The position numbers and the translations under genes were made by a program. From NCBI RefSeq assembly GCF_003955665.1, contig NZ_RXHU01000033.1, positions 16,598 to 80,597 on the forward strand: 64,000 nucleotides of DNA, in the 5' to 3' direction. Origin of the DNA: Paenibacillus whitsoniae (GTDB taxonomy: Bacteria; Bacillota; Bacilli; Paenibacillales; NBRC-103111). The first letter of the stretch is position 1; each line of letters begins with the position of its first letter. Of the stretch, positions 35,396 through 43,752 are shown piece by piece. The notes under the pieces are model-generated. The model saw nothing but the letters and a program-made list of their open reading frames with translations, did not search any database and had not been told where the DNA came from.

Positions 35396-35466
35396 TCCTG
35401 AAGTTCCTCCTTACGTTCTATGAATGCTTACGAATTCAACGATTTACTACACTTTGACCGGAGATC

Positions 35467-35494
35467 TTGTAAAAGCGCTTCCATCCCATACAAT
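35467..35494 (+). promoter_or_regulatory. Promoter of the beta-helix protein gene with a cre-like site in its spacer
   Basis: TTGTAA (35467-35472) and TACAAT (35489-35494) lie 16 bases apart. TAAAAGCGCTTCCA (35470-35483) matches the CcpA cre consensus at 12 of 14 positions and overlaps the promoter, so carbon catabolite repression is plausible. Confidence 0.5.
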
Positions 35495-35546
35495 CGGAGT
35501 GCTATGCTCAGGGTGAAGTCCAACCATAAAAGGAGGAATTCGTGTT

Positions 35547-36893
35547 ATGGAATCAAGTCGTCCTATCAGCAGAAGAAAGCTGCTGTCTGCACTCGGAGCA
35601 GCAAGCATTGGCATGGCGGGAACAACGTTATTAAGAGGAACCGGATCAGGCACCGCCTATGCGGCTGCTCCCGCCGATTGGGTGAATGTGAAAACCGACC
35701 ATGGTGCCTTGGGAGACGGAATCGCCGATGATACTGCTGCGATTCAGGCTGCCGTAAACGCAGCGGCTTCTTCGGGAGCTGTCGTCTATTTCCCTTCCGG
35801 CACCTATAAGGTAACCGGTACGATTACTGTTGGGGCTGTCTCCCTGCAGGCCTCCTTCGGCGCCACCATCAAGCATAAGCCTGCGAATGATACGACCGAT
35901 TGTCTCGTCATCAGCGGCCTGAATGGCGGAAGAACGAAAATTTCCGGTCTGCAAATCAAGGGCTTGCAGGACAGCCACACCTTCGGCCGCGATCTGATTC
36001 GCATCAACAAGGGAGACTACGTCACCTTGGAAGATTTGTACCTTGACTCCGCGAAGCGTGATGCCGTTCATATCGAACCAAGCCAGAGCGGGTATTGGAT
36101 TGAAAACACGCTGATGGTCAATGTCAAAGTACAATCCCCGCAGAGAGACGCTTTCCACTATGCTATCCCCGCGAGCCTGGCCACCGCTTTTATTAACCAG
36201 ACGACGATGATCAACTGTGAAAGCAGGTCCGCAGTGCGCCATGCACTTGCGCTATTTAACGGCAATGAAGCGACGGCTTCCAACAAAATCAGCTGTTTAA
36301 AGGTGCTCAACTGCGAATTGGCCGGTGCCGGTTCCACGGCCGAACCGCTTGTTAAGCTGAGCGGCTCCTTGAACGGCGGCGATATTGAGAACATTTCGTT
36401 CGAGGATTCGGCAATTGAGGACACGACCGCTTCAAGAACGGGCGACGCCATCCTCATTACCGGCAAAATGTCAGGGTTATTCCAGTTCAATAACAGCATT
36501 CATTACGGCACCGCCAGCGGAATTACCGGGTTTGAGCTTTTTCCGCACTACTATTACCGGAATGTGGTAAGCTCAGCCAATGTGTCCGTATACAGCTCGC
36601 ATATGGGCATTTACAAAAAATACAGAACCGCTACACTCGCGCAAAATGCCTTTGAGGATACGTACCAGCTTCAGGATGGAGAGATTATTAAAGGTTATGT
36701 GCTTGACCGCTTCAACAACGGGGGCTGGTACGCCGAGTTCACCTGTTGGGACACGTCGAGGCTGTTTGTTGCCGTACAGAATAACGTGACAGTCACCTTA
36801 AACGGGTCGTCGGTCCGATTAACGAATACCTCCGCTAGCTCTGCCTCCTTGGAGCTGTTCCTGCAGCGGGTGACGAAAGATACCGCCTTCTGA
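35547..36893 (+). CDS. Tat-exported right-handed beta-helix protein (pectate lyase 3 superfamily)
   Basis: A 448-residue secreted protein. The N-terminus carries a twin-arginine motif (SRRKLLSALGAASIG) and a hydrophobic stretch ending near AYAAAP. Residues 45-120 hold the pectate_lyase_3 entry motif (GALGDGIADDTAAIQAAVNA, VYFPSGTYKVTGTI), followed by parallel beta-helix coils rich in Asn/Ser/Thr. The family contains polysaccharide lyases and hydrolases as well as phage tail spikes. AAAGGAGG precedes the ATG. It belongs to the carbohydrate locus and may cut or bind an extracellular polysaccharide; catalytic residues cannot be assigned. Confidence 0.8.
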   Translation: MESSRPISRRKLLSALGAASIGMAGTTLLRGTGSGTAYAAAPADWVNVKTDHGALGDGIADDTAAIQAAVNAAASSGAVVYFPSGTYKVTGTITVGAVSLQASFGATIKHKPANDTTDCLVISGLNGGRTKISGLQIKGLQDSHTFGRDLIRINKGDYVTLEDLYLDSAKRDAVHIEPSQSGYWIENTLMVNVKVQSPQRDAFHYAIPASLATAFINQTTMINCESRSAVRHALALFNGNEATASNKISCLKVLNCELAGAGSTAEPLVKLSGSLNGGDIENISFEDSAIEDTTASRTGDAILITGKMSGLFQFNNSIHYGTASGITGFELFPHYYYRNVVSSANVSVYSSHMGIYKKYRTATLAQNAFEDTYQLQDGEIIKGYVLDRFNNGGWYAEFTCWDTSRLFVAVQNNVTVTLNGSSVRLTNTSASSASLELFLQRVTKDTAF

Positions 36894-36904
36894 AGCTATA
36901 CGAC

Positions 36905-36938
36905 TCAGCCGCCTGCCCTTATGAGCCGGCGGCTTTAT
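36905..36938 (+). terminator. Terminator-like hairpin after the beta-helix protein gene
   Basis: AGCCGCC and GGCGGCT pair across a 14-base loop, followed by a weak TTAT tract. Confidence 0.55.
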
Positions 36939-36966
36939 AGACATGTAGGTTGCCTCTGGAGAAAAT

Positions 36967-38151
36967 TCACGATCTTTTCCGGTATTCGCTGGGTGTCAGC
37001 CCAATTTCGCCCTTGAATTGGCGATGAAAATAAGTCATATTGCTGTATCCCAGCTGATTCGAAACTTCATAAATTCTTAAGGTCGGATCCTGCAGCAGTT
37101 GCTTGGCTCTCTCCATTCGACTCCGGATGAGATAGTCGCTGAAGCTGATCCCGGTGCTTTCTTTGAACAAGGCGCCCAAATAATTAGGGGAAAACGCAAA
37201 TACATTCGCTACTTCACGCAGTGTGATTTTGCTGTCTAGATGTTCATGAACATACTGCTGCATTTGCGCAATCAGCTTGCTCTGCCTCCGTCTCTCCCGC
37301 ATCACGTGCAGCTCGGATATTTCAAACAAGGTTCTTCTCGTCCATGCTTCGATATCGGAGATGGTTTCGAACTGAAGCAGTACGTCAAGCTGCTTATATT
37401 CCCGCCCTAGCAGCTCATATAGGCTCCCCTTCACGGTTCGAAGGCTCATATCCAGCCTGGAGAGGATTTGTATACATACGTTATACACGGTCATGTGATT
37501 CTCCGTCGCCCGGACCAACTCGAACAGCTCCTCCAAGCGATCGACAATGCCAACCAAATCGTAGGCCATGATACATGGAAAAAGCCGGCTAAGCACATCA
37601 TCCAGCTGTGCCGTGTCCATAGCCGGCTCTTGCGTCGTTTCTCGGGCAGCAAGGACTTTGCCTTTGCCGATAAACATTTTGCAGCCAAGGGCCTCTACGG
37701 CCTGATTGTAGGATCGATGGATATCCTTAAGATCGGTTTCCGTTTTCCCGAGGCCGATGGTGACCGAGATCGGGTGGTTCTGTTTAACGTGCTCGATAAG
37801 CGTCACCAAAGTCGTCTGCGCTTCCGAATGACTCATGCACAAGATGGCGGCCATCCGGTGCTCGGCTGTGCGGCCCCATATCCCGATCCCCTGCCGATGT
37901 AAATATGCGCTGATCGATGCCATTAGCTTCCGGGTAATTTCTTTGCGCTTCTCCGGTGTGTACTTGTTGAGCTTCCAATTCACATCGTCTATTTCGATAA
38001 CGGCCGCACACCATTGGTCGGAGCGCATGGATAGCGCATATTGCGCCATGAACCCTTTGATTTGCCCCTCCTCGGCTCCTCCCTCCAGCAGCCTGTAAAT
38101 CAGTTCATTTTGCAGTACGTGATACACGATCATCTCTCCCCCGACAATCAT
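36967..38151 (-). CDS. AraC-family regulator resembling a YesN response regulator without the receiver domain
   Basis: A 394-residue protein. The C-terminal 100 residues are a double helix-turn-helix AraC domain (LREVANVFAFSPNYLGALFK, VSNQLGYSNMTYFHRQFKGE, TPSEYRKRS). The preceding 280 residues resemble the linker region of YesN-type response regulators (SVTIGLGKTETDLKDIHRSY, then NQAVEALGCKMFIGKGKV), but no receiver domain or phospho-Asp site is present at the N-terminus. Only 60 bases separate it from the hydrolase gene upstream, so a lost receiver is not encoded in the gap. It probably regulates the carbohydrate locus. Confidence 0.85.
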   Translation of the reverse strand: MIVGGEMIVYHVLQNELIYRLLEGGAEEGQIKGFMAQYALSMRSDQWCAAVIEIDDVNWKLNKYTPEKRKEITRKLMASISAYLHRQGIGIWGRTAEHRMAAILCMSHSEAQTTLVTLIEHVKQNHPISVTIGLGKTETDLKDIHRSYNQAVEALGCKMFIGKGKVLAARETTQEPAMDTAQLDDVLSRLFPCIMAYDLVGIVDRLEELFELVRATENHMTVYNVCIQILSRLDMSLRTVKGSLYELLGREYKQLDVLLQFETISDIEAWTRRTLFEISELHVMRERRRQSKLIAQMQQYVHEHLDSKITLREVANVFAFSPNYLGALFKESTGISFSDYLIRSRMERAKQLLQDPTLRIYEVSNQLGYSNMTYFHRQFKGEIGLTPSEYRKRS

Positions 38152-38211
38152 GCAAATTCTGCATTGGCCAATGTTTACACCGATTGGGACACGCTCGAAC
38201 TAATCACGACA

Positions 38212-41200
38212 TCATTGAGCTACCGCGAGGGCGGCGCTATCTCGGAGCAAATACCCAGCTGCTATGGCGGCAATATGCTTGCCGCTTTGCGCCTGAACCT
38301 CGTGGATGAATGCGCCCAAACTCGCATGATTCAGCTTCTCGGTCAAGCTGCCTGCGATTCCGCCATTGTCAATCCAGCCCATCCCTCTGAATTTGACTAC
38401 AAGCGCACACAGCGAATCGATGCTCGCTATTGTGGTAAACGTTACGCTCATGCTTCCCTCGTTCCCGTTCAAGTCGCTCGCTGCGATGTGTAGATGATGT
38501 TGACCCGGGTTGAATTCGTAGAGCGGAACGCTCGATCCCTGTTGTATGGGCTTCCCGTCGATCGACAGGATCGTTTTTGTATCGTCAACTCCGGACATAG
38601 CATCTGTAATCGTCATCTGCGGAAGCAATTCATCCACCGTCCTGTAAACGCTTCCCTCAATTGGCTCAGTAAGCGTAATTGTTGGCGCCGCGTCGTCCGA
38701 CAGCTTGAAGCTTATCGTTTTTATCGCTTCCTCGTTGTCGTTTTCATCGATTGAATGATAGCTTATTGTATACGTGCCCTCCCGATCATAGGTTACTGGG
38801 GCTCCATACACCTGCCAAGTGACGCCCCCATCCGAGCTAAATTCCGTCCTCCCTCCCCCGGGCGTACTGCTCGAAGTAACAAATCCCAGCGTAACGGGAC
38901 TTGCGTAACTGCCATTTTGCCCGTTAGGCTGCGCAGGTGTTAATACAGCCGTTGTCTCCGGACCCCGGGTCGTGACGGAAGCATCATGCACTTGCTCAAA
39001 GCCGGGATTGGCGGTTTTCATGACGTTAACCATATCTGTATAGGGCTGATCCTGCTGGTTGACTAGCCCGATATTGTAATTCTCACCGTCTTTACGGCCT
39101 GGAACCGCTTGATCGTAATAAGAGAACCAGCCGGATCCGACAAATAACGGATGGGAGAGCTGCGCCTCCACGAACGACTGAAAGGCAGAACCTCTATCCG
39201 CTGTACTTGCTACAGTCGTGGCGGCATTGACGGGTGACAATCCATGCTGGGTCGTACTAAACGTGTACTCCAGATTCAACAACGGCTTCCCGAAGGACTC
39301 GTATCTCGAAATCCAGCCCGGACTGTTGCCGTATTCGTCAATCGAGAAAGCATCGACAAAATCCATGGCCGCCGAATCCCAGTCCAGACTGGTCCGCCAA
39401 GTAGGCACGACAGAAACGCCTAAGAATAAATGGTTGGTATCATATTTCTTAATGATATTCGTGATGGTTGTAAAGTAAGTTCTGGATGCCAGCTTGATAT
39501 AGTCCGAAATGTCCGCCGTAGGCACTTTAGCGATATTGATCGAAACTCCTTTAAGTTCGGCAAACGAAGCTGCGCTTGTACCCAGAAGCTGATTAACAGC
39601 AGCTAGGTCATTGTTATACCGAGGCGCCAGGAAATCGACAAAAGCGCTCTTAGCGGGGGATGCCGCATCATACGTCAGCACTTCCTTCACGATCTCGCTG
39701 TCCCATCCAGCCTCGTTATCATAGGTATACCCGATCAGCCAAGGATCGTTTTTCGCACCTTGAAGCTGGTCTTTCAAAGCGTTTTCGATGATCGATTCGT
39801 TCTGCGGATTAAACACGTCGTACGTCCATTGAATCCGTTTTAAATTGCCCGGGTCCTGCAAAACCTGAATATAGGGGAACGTGACATTACGCGGCTTGGT
39901 CCATTTGCTGAAGGCATTAAAGCCCCAGTCGATCAGACGCTTTTTCGTCATATCTTCCCACTTCGCTTCGAAACTGCTACCATATTTCCTCATCGCATTG
40001 GCAATGACGAAGCTGACACGTTCACCGTTGGAATCATTGACGTAGGCAGATGCATACGCTGTCCGGTCAGGCAGTTCCTCGAACACATGCTTCGGTGTGC
40101 CATCCGCCTTTTTCAACGGAGTCCCATATCCCCACTCCCATAAGCTGGCGGCATCAACGCCTTTGAGAATAAATTTGTACCCGTCCGGCGTAACAAACCA
40201 CCATTTATTATCGATTTTTTGGAGTCTGAAATAGCCGGTGGTTTTATATTGTCCCCCTTCTTTAATTCCGCCGAACCGATCGTATTTGGCCGCATCCCAA
40301 GCCGCATTGGAGAGAGCATTCGCCTCATTCGCATATTCCTGCTGCAGCTGCGTGTCAGAGGTAATCTTGCCCGGCCAATCTTCATAATAGAACTGCCCAT
40401 ACTTGTCGATCAGCAAAGCGTCTTTACTAAGTTCAAGCCTCATTTGTTCAGCCGTCAGCGCAGGACCTGAATTGGTGCCAACCTCGCCCGTCCCTTTAAA
40501 AATTTGGACCTCGGTGAGAGGAATATGCTGATACGCATGCGGACGCTTAATATCAATAACAATAAATCGGGCTGTTTTGTTTGCCATCGGAATATTGACA
40601 GCATAGTTCCACGTAGAGCTGGGGCTCGTCGAGGTGATGCCCGGTGTTCGAATATGCTTGTCAGCCAGATAGTAATACTCGGTTAATGCCTCCGGACGGT
40701 ATTTGACCGTAAATTCCTTGAACCCCCAGTTGGCGTTGGGTGAGTTCAACACGAGGTTGATGCTGTCGATCGGATAATCCTTCAACAGGTCAAATACGAC
40801 CTGCACAGTCCCTGGGGTCCCCGTTCCATTTCCGGTGAATCCGGCATACGTGGAGTTGGATCCGTCCATCAGCACGCCGCTTTTGGCGGACACCAAGCCG
40901 GTTGCTCCTTTATCCGGAGATCCCCCGTCATTCGGGGCAACACTGTAGTAATAATTGCCGGTTTTTAACAAATTTTCCGCAGCTAGGGTGTCTTTCGTGA
41001 ATTCAAGCGCCATTTGCTCCGCAGTCAGCGCAGGTCCGGGATTCGCACCCGGCTGCCCGGCCCCTTTAAATATTTGAACCTCGGTGAGGGGAATATGCTG
41101 ATAGGCGTGCGGGCGCTTAATATCGATAATAATAAATCGGGCCGTCTTGCTCGACATCGGTACGTTAACCGAATAATTCCAGGTTGAGCTGGGACTCGTT

Positions 41201-41640
41201 GAAACGATGCCTGGTGTTCTCGTATGCCGGGTAGCGATATAATAATTTTCCGAGTCCTCCGGTCGATATTTGACCGTAAGCTCCTGAAAGCCCCAATTGG
41301 CATTCAGCGAGTTTAGCACGACGTTGATACTGTCAAGCGGATAATCTTTCAATAAATCAAATACAACCTGAACATTTCCGGGTGTACCTGTGCCGCTTCC
41401 CATGAAACCGGCGTACGTTGAGGTCAATCCGTCAAGCAGAGCGCCGTTGTCTGAAGATACTAATCCGGTTGCTCCCTTATCGGTCGTTTTGCCATCGTTC
41501 GGGGCTACGCTGTAGTAGTAGTTTCCTGTCTTCAGCAATGTACCTTCCCCAAAAGCTTTTCCCACAGGAAGCAGCCCTGCAAGTAAGAGGAATGCCAGCA
41601 ATACGGTCAATACACGTCTCGGATCGTAAAATTTCCCCAT
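38212..41640 (-). CDS. Secreted multidomain glycoside hydrolase (GH-A clan, agarase-like) with duplicated discoidin-like domains and FIMAH-like end
   Basis: A 1142-residue exported enzyme. Layout: signal peptide to about residue 31; two near-identical discoidin/F5-8-like carbohydrate-binding repeats (about 35-195 and 225-385), each holding NYYYSVAPNDG and ARFI-IDIKRPHAYQHIPL; a TIM-barrel catalytic region (about 450-870) starting WWFVTPDGYKFILKGVDAA, as in GH50/GH86-type agarases; Ig-like modules; and a C-terminal helical segment with LGAFIHEVQAQSGKHIAAIA resembling FIMAH domains. Likely catalytic pair: Glu643 in YTYDNEAGWD (acid/base) and Glu791 in LLNLEYTF (nucleophile). Substrate unknown. 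It follows two ABC permease genes and precedes an AraC gene, so it probably feeds the importer. Confidence 0.8.
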   Translation of the reverse strand: MGKFYDPRRVLTVLLAFLLLAGLLPVGKAFGEGTLLKTGNYYYSVAPNDGKTTDKGATGLVSSDNGALLDGLTSTYAGFMGSGTGTPGNVQVVFDLLKDYPLDSINVVLNSLNANWGFQELTVKYRPEDSENYYIATRHTRTPGIVSTSPSSTWNYSVNVPMSSKTARFIIIDIKRPHAYQHIPLTEVQIFKGAGQPGANPGPALTAEQMALEFTKDTLAAENLLKTGNYYYSVAPNDGGSPDKGATGLVSAKSGVLMDGSNSTYAGFTGNGTGTPGTVQVVFDLLKDYPIDSINLVLNSPNANWGFKEFTVKYRPEALTEYYYLADKHIRTPGITSTSPSSTWNYAVNIPMANKTARFIVIDIKRPHAYQHIPLTEVQIFKGTGEVGTNSGPALTAEQMRLELSKDALLIDKYGQFYYEDWPGKITSDTQLQQEYANEANALSNAAWDAAKYDRFGGIKEGGQYKTTGYFRLQKIDNKWWFVTPDGYKFILKGVDAASLWEWGYGTPLKKADGTPKHVFEELPDRTAYASAYVNDSNGERVSFVIANAMRKYGSSFEAKWEDMTKKRLIDWGFNAFSKWTKPRNVTFPYIQVLQDPGNLKRIQWTYDVFNPQNESIIENALKDQLQGAKNDPWLIGYTYDNEAGWDSEIVKEVLTYDAASPAKSAFVDFLAPRYNNDLAAVNQLLGTSAASFAELKGVSINIAKVPTADISDYIKLASRTYFTTITNIIKKYDTNHLFLGVSVVPTWRTSLDWDSAAMDFVDAFSIDEYGNSPGWISRYESFGKPLLNLEYTFSTTQHGLSPVNAATTVASTADRGSAFQSFVEAQLSHPLFVGSGWFSYYDQAVPGRKDGENYNIGLVNQQDQPYTDMVNVMKTANPGFEQVHDASVTTRGPETTAVLTPAQPNGQNGSYASPVTLGFVTSSSTPGGGRTEFSSDGGVTWQVYGAPVTYDREGTYTISYHSIDENDNEEAIKTISFKLSDDAAPTITLTEPIEGSVYRTVDELLPQMTITDAMSGVDDTKTILSIDGKPIQQGSSVPLYEFNPGQHHLHIAASDLNGNEGSMSVTFTTIASIDSLCALVVKFRGMGWIDNGGIAGSLTEKLNHASLGAFIHEVQAQSGKHIAAIAAGYLLRDSAALAVAQ
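40430..41600 (-). repeat. Internal duplication of a 190-residue discoidin-like module
   Basis: The two halves, starting about 41545 and 40978, are very similar in DNA and protein with a spacing of about 567 bases (189 codons). Differences are scattered, so it is an established tandem domain duplication within the hydrolase gene. Confidence 0.85.
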
Positions 41641-41744
41641 GTTTAGACCTCCTTTGTAAAATTAGAAACACACAAGCAAATTAGATCATTGTGCTTCGAA
41701 CCTTCCTATTCTCCCTCCTCCACTCGTAGTAAACATTCGCCGCC

Positions 41745-42635
41745 TTACCCTTTAACGGCGCCAATCGTCATCCCCTTGATGAAATAACGCTGCAGAAACG
41801 GATATAAGAAAATGATTGGCCCAATTGTGATGACGACGGTCGACAGCTGAACACCCGTAGCGGATACGGGGATATTGATACTGGCATTTAGATAGTCCAT
41901 GTTCTGCGAATTGGATATGATCCGTCTTAGCATCATCTGCAGAGGGTGATTCGCAGGATTATCAATAAACATCAGCGCATTAAACCAGTCGTTCCAGTAA
42001 GAAAGCGCATAGAACAGTGTGATTGTTGCGATGACCGGCTTGGAGATCGGCCAGATGATCCGATAGAAAATATACAGCTCATTCGCGCCATCCATCGTCG
42101 CCGCTTCATTCAATTCGTAAGGCAGCGTGCGAAAGTAAGATGTCATCAGGAAGGCATTAAATGCAGAGAACATGTGCGGTAAAATTAATGCCAATAACGA
42201 ATCGCGCAAACTCAACCAGTTCGAAATGAGCAAATAATAGCCTACGAGCCCGGGTGCAAAAAGCATCGTGAAATAAATGTAAAAAGAAAGCGCACTCCGG
42301 TACTTCACCTTCTGATGAGCGGCCACATAGGCGAACATCGAAGTTAAGAGCAGGGCCCCTGCGGTGCCGACCACCGTAACAAAGATCGAAACAAAAGCGC
42401 TGCGGTACACCTGGCTGCCATGAAATAAGAAGCGGTAAGAATCGAATGAGAATGCGGTAGGGAGCATTTGGAACCCCCTAACAATTTGCTGTTCCGCTGT
42501 GAATGATCCGATGTACACAAGCCAGAAGGGAATGAAGCAGACCAAGGCAAAGGCGCCTATGAAGCCATACGCCACGATAGATATGGCCAACTGGGAACGA
42601 TCACGCTGTTTGATTAACAATCTCAAGCACCTCAC
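41745..42635 (-). CDS. Carbohydrate ABC importer permease (LplC/YtcP type)
   Basis: A 296-residue permease with about six helices. The EAA loop is ELNEAATMDGANELYIFYRI, immediately followed by IWPISKPVIA, which docks an ATPase. The C-terminus HPLQMMLRRIISNSQ and IKGMTIGAVKG are typical of LplC/YtcP-type permeases of Firmicute oligosaccharide importers. It overlaps the upstream permease gene by one base, so the two are coupled. No ATPase gene is in the window; these systems normally share MsmX-type ATPases encoded elsewhere. Confidence 0.92.
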   Translation of the reverse strand: MRCLRLLIKQRDRSQLAISIVAYGFIGAFALVCFIPFWLVYIGSFTAEQQIVRGFQMLPTAFSFDSYRFLFHGSQVYRSAFVSIFVTVVGTAGALLLTSMFAYVAAHQKVKYRSALSFYIYFTMLFAPGLVGYYLLISNWLSLRDSLLALILPHMFSAFNAFLMTSYFRTLPYELNEAATMDGANELYIFYRIIWPISKPVIATITLFYALSYWNDWFNALMFIDNPANHPLQMMLRRIISNSQNMDYLNASINIPVSATGVQLSTVVITIGPIIFLYPFLQRYFIKGMTIGAVKG

Positions 42636-43555
42636 TAGAATAACTTCGAGTCGTTATCAACCCGACGAACAACCCAATTGAAAAAGAGAATCGTAACAAA
42701 GCCCATTACGGATTGGAATAATGCGACCGCCGCCGCATTGCTGTAGCTGTTCATATTGGAGACATCCCGTAAGGAGCGGTACGTATATGTATCGATGACA
42801 TCCGTTGCCTTGAAGAGCAGAGAATTATCGCCAACGATGCCATAAATCAGTCCGAAGTCGCCGTAAAATATTCTCCCAAGAGCCAGCAGCGTCAGTACGA
42901 TGATGGTCGGTCTCAGCAGCGGCAAGGTAATATGCCAGATCTGCTGCCAGCGCCTGGCTCCATCTATTTTGGCACTTTCATAATATTCCTCGGAGAACCC
43001 GGTTAAGGTAGCTAAATAAATGATCGACCCCCAGCCTGCTCCCTTCCACACGAAGATGAGTGTCAACAGAAGCGGCCAAACGGATGGTGTCTGAAACCAA
43101 TAGATCTCGTTGAAACCGAAATTCTTCAGCAGCCGATTGATCATCCCATCTTGTCCGTTAAAGAAGTTCATGACCATAAGGTTGACAACGATGATGGAAA
43201 TAAAATGCGGCAAAATCACGAGCGATTGCGCCACCTTCTTGAAGAAGGCTTGCCTGATCTCATTCAGCAGGAGCGCGATGAGCAGCGAACATACCGTGCC
43301 TGCCACAATAAATAACAGATTCAAATACACGGTGTTCACAGTCACTTTAAACCAATCCGGTCCGGTGAAAAAAAACACGAGATTGTCGAGTCCTACCCAT
43401 CGACTTCCCCAAAGCCCCTTGGCGGGAATAAATTGTTTAAATGCCAGTACATGAGCTGTCATCGGCAGATAAGAAAAAATAAAGACATACACAATTGCAG
43501 GAAGCGCCATAGCATAAAGCCACTTGTTCCTCCTGAGTTCCCGCAAGATACTCAT
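42635..43555 (-). CDS. Carbohydrate ABC importer permease (LplB/YteP type)
   Basis: A 306-residue permease with about six helices. The N-terminus NKWLYAMALPAIVYVFIFSY and the EAA-like loop SEEYYESAKIDGARRWQQIW with ITLPLLRPTIIVLTLLALG match the LplB/YteP group. It is the first gene of a permease-permease-hydrolase transcript, beginning about 130 bases after a TAAAATTCGTAC site and a TATAAG box. Its partner solute-binding protein is upstream but separated by a terminator. Confidence 0.92.
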   Translation of the reverse strand: MSILRELRRNKWLYAMALPAIVYVFIFSYLPMTAHVLAFKQFIPAKGLWGSRWVGLDNLVFFFTGPDWFKVTVNTVYLNLLFIVAGTVCSLLIALLLNEIRQAFFKKVAQSLVILPHFISIIVVNLMVMNFFNGQDGMINRLLKNFGFNEIYWFQTPSVWPLLLTLIFVWKGAGWGSIIYLATLTGFSEEYYESAKIDGARRWQQIWHITLPLLRPTIIVLTLLALGRIFYGDFGLIYGIVGDNSLLFKATDVIDTYTYRSLRDVSNMNSYSNAAAVALFQSVMGFVTILFFNWVVRRVDNDSKLF

Positions 43556-43674
43556 GATAAAATTTTCTCTCCTTTCGCGTGTATTTGTATCTTACTCACT
43601 CAGGAATCCGCTCGCATAGTCTTGCTTTTATCAAAGAGTTTGAACCGTAACAGATGAAGGAGGTGTGAATATTA

Positions 43675-43698
43675 CTTATAGAGCAGGTACGAATTTTA
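43675..43698 (-). promoter_or_regulatory. Shared operator/promoter site before the permease genes
   Basis: Minus-strand TAAAATTCGTACCTG (43698-43684) is followed three bases later by TATAAG. The same 12-base core appears before the binding-protein and regulator genes. It lies just after the binding-protein terminator. Confidence 0.5.
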
Positions 43699-43701
43699 CC
43701 A

Positions 43702-43742
43702 TTAAAAAAACCGGAAGCCTTAAACATCGGGGCCTCCGGTTG
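43702..43742 (-). terminator. Terminator between the binding-protein gene and the permease genes
   Basis: AACCGGAGGCC and GGCTTCCGGTT pair across an 11-base loop, followed by TTTTTTTAAT on the minus strand. It lets the binding protein be made in excess of the permeases. Confidence 0.9.
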
Positions 43743-43752
43743 GTGAAATGGA

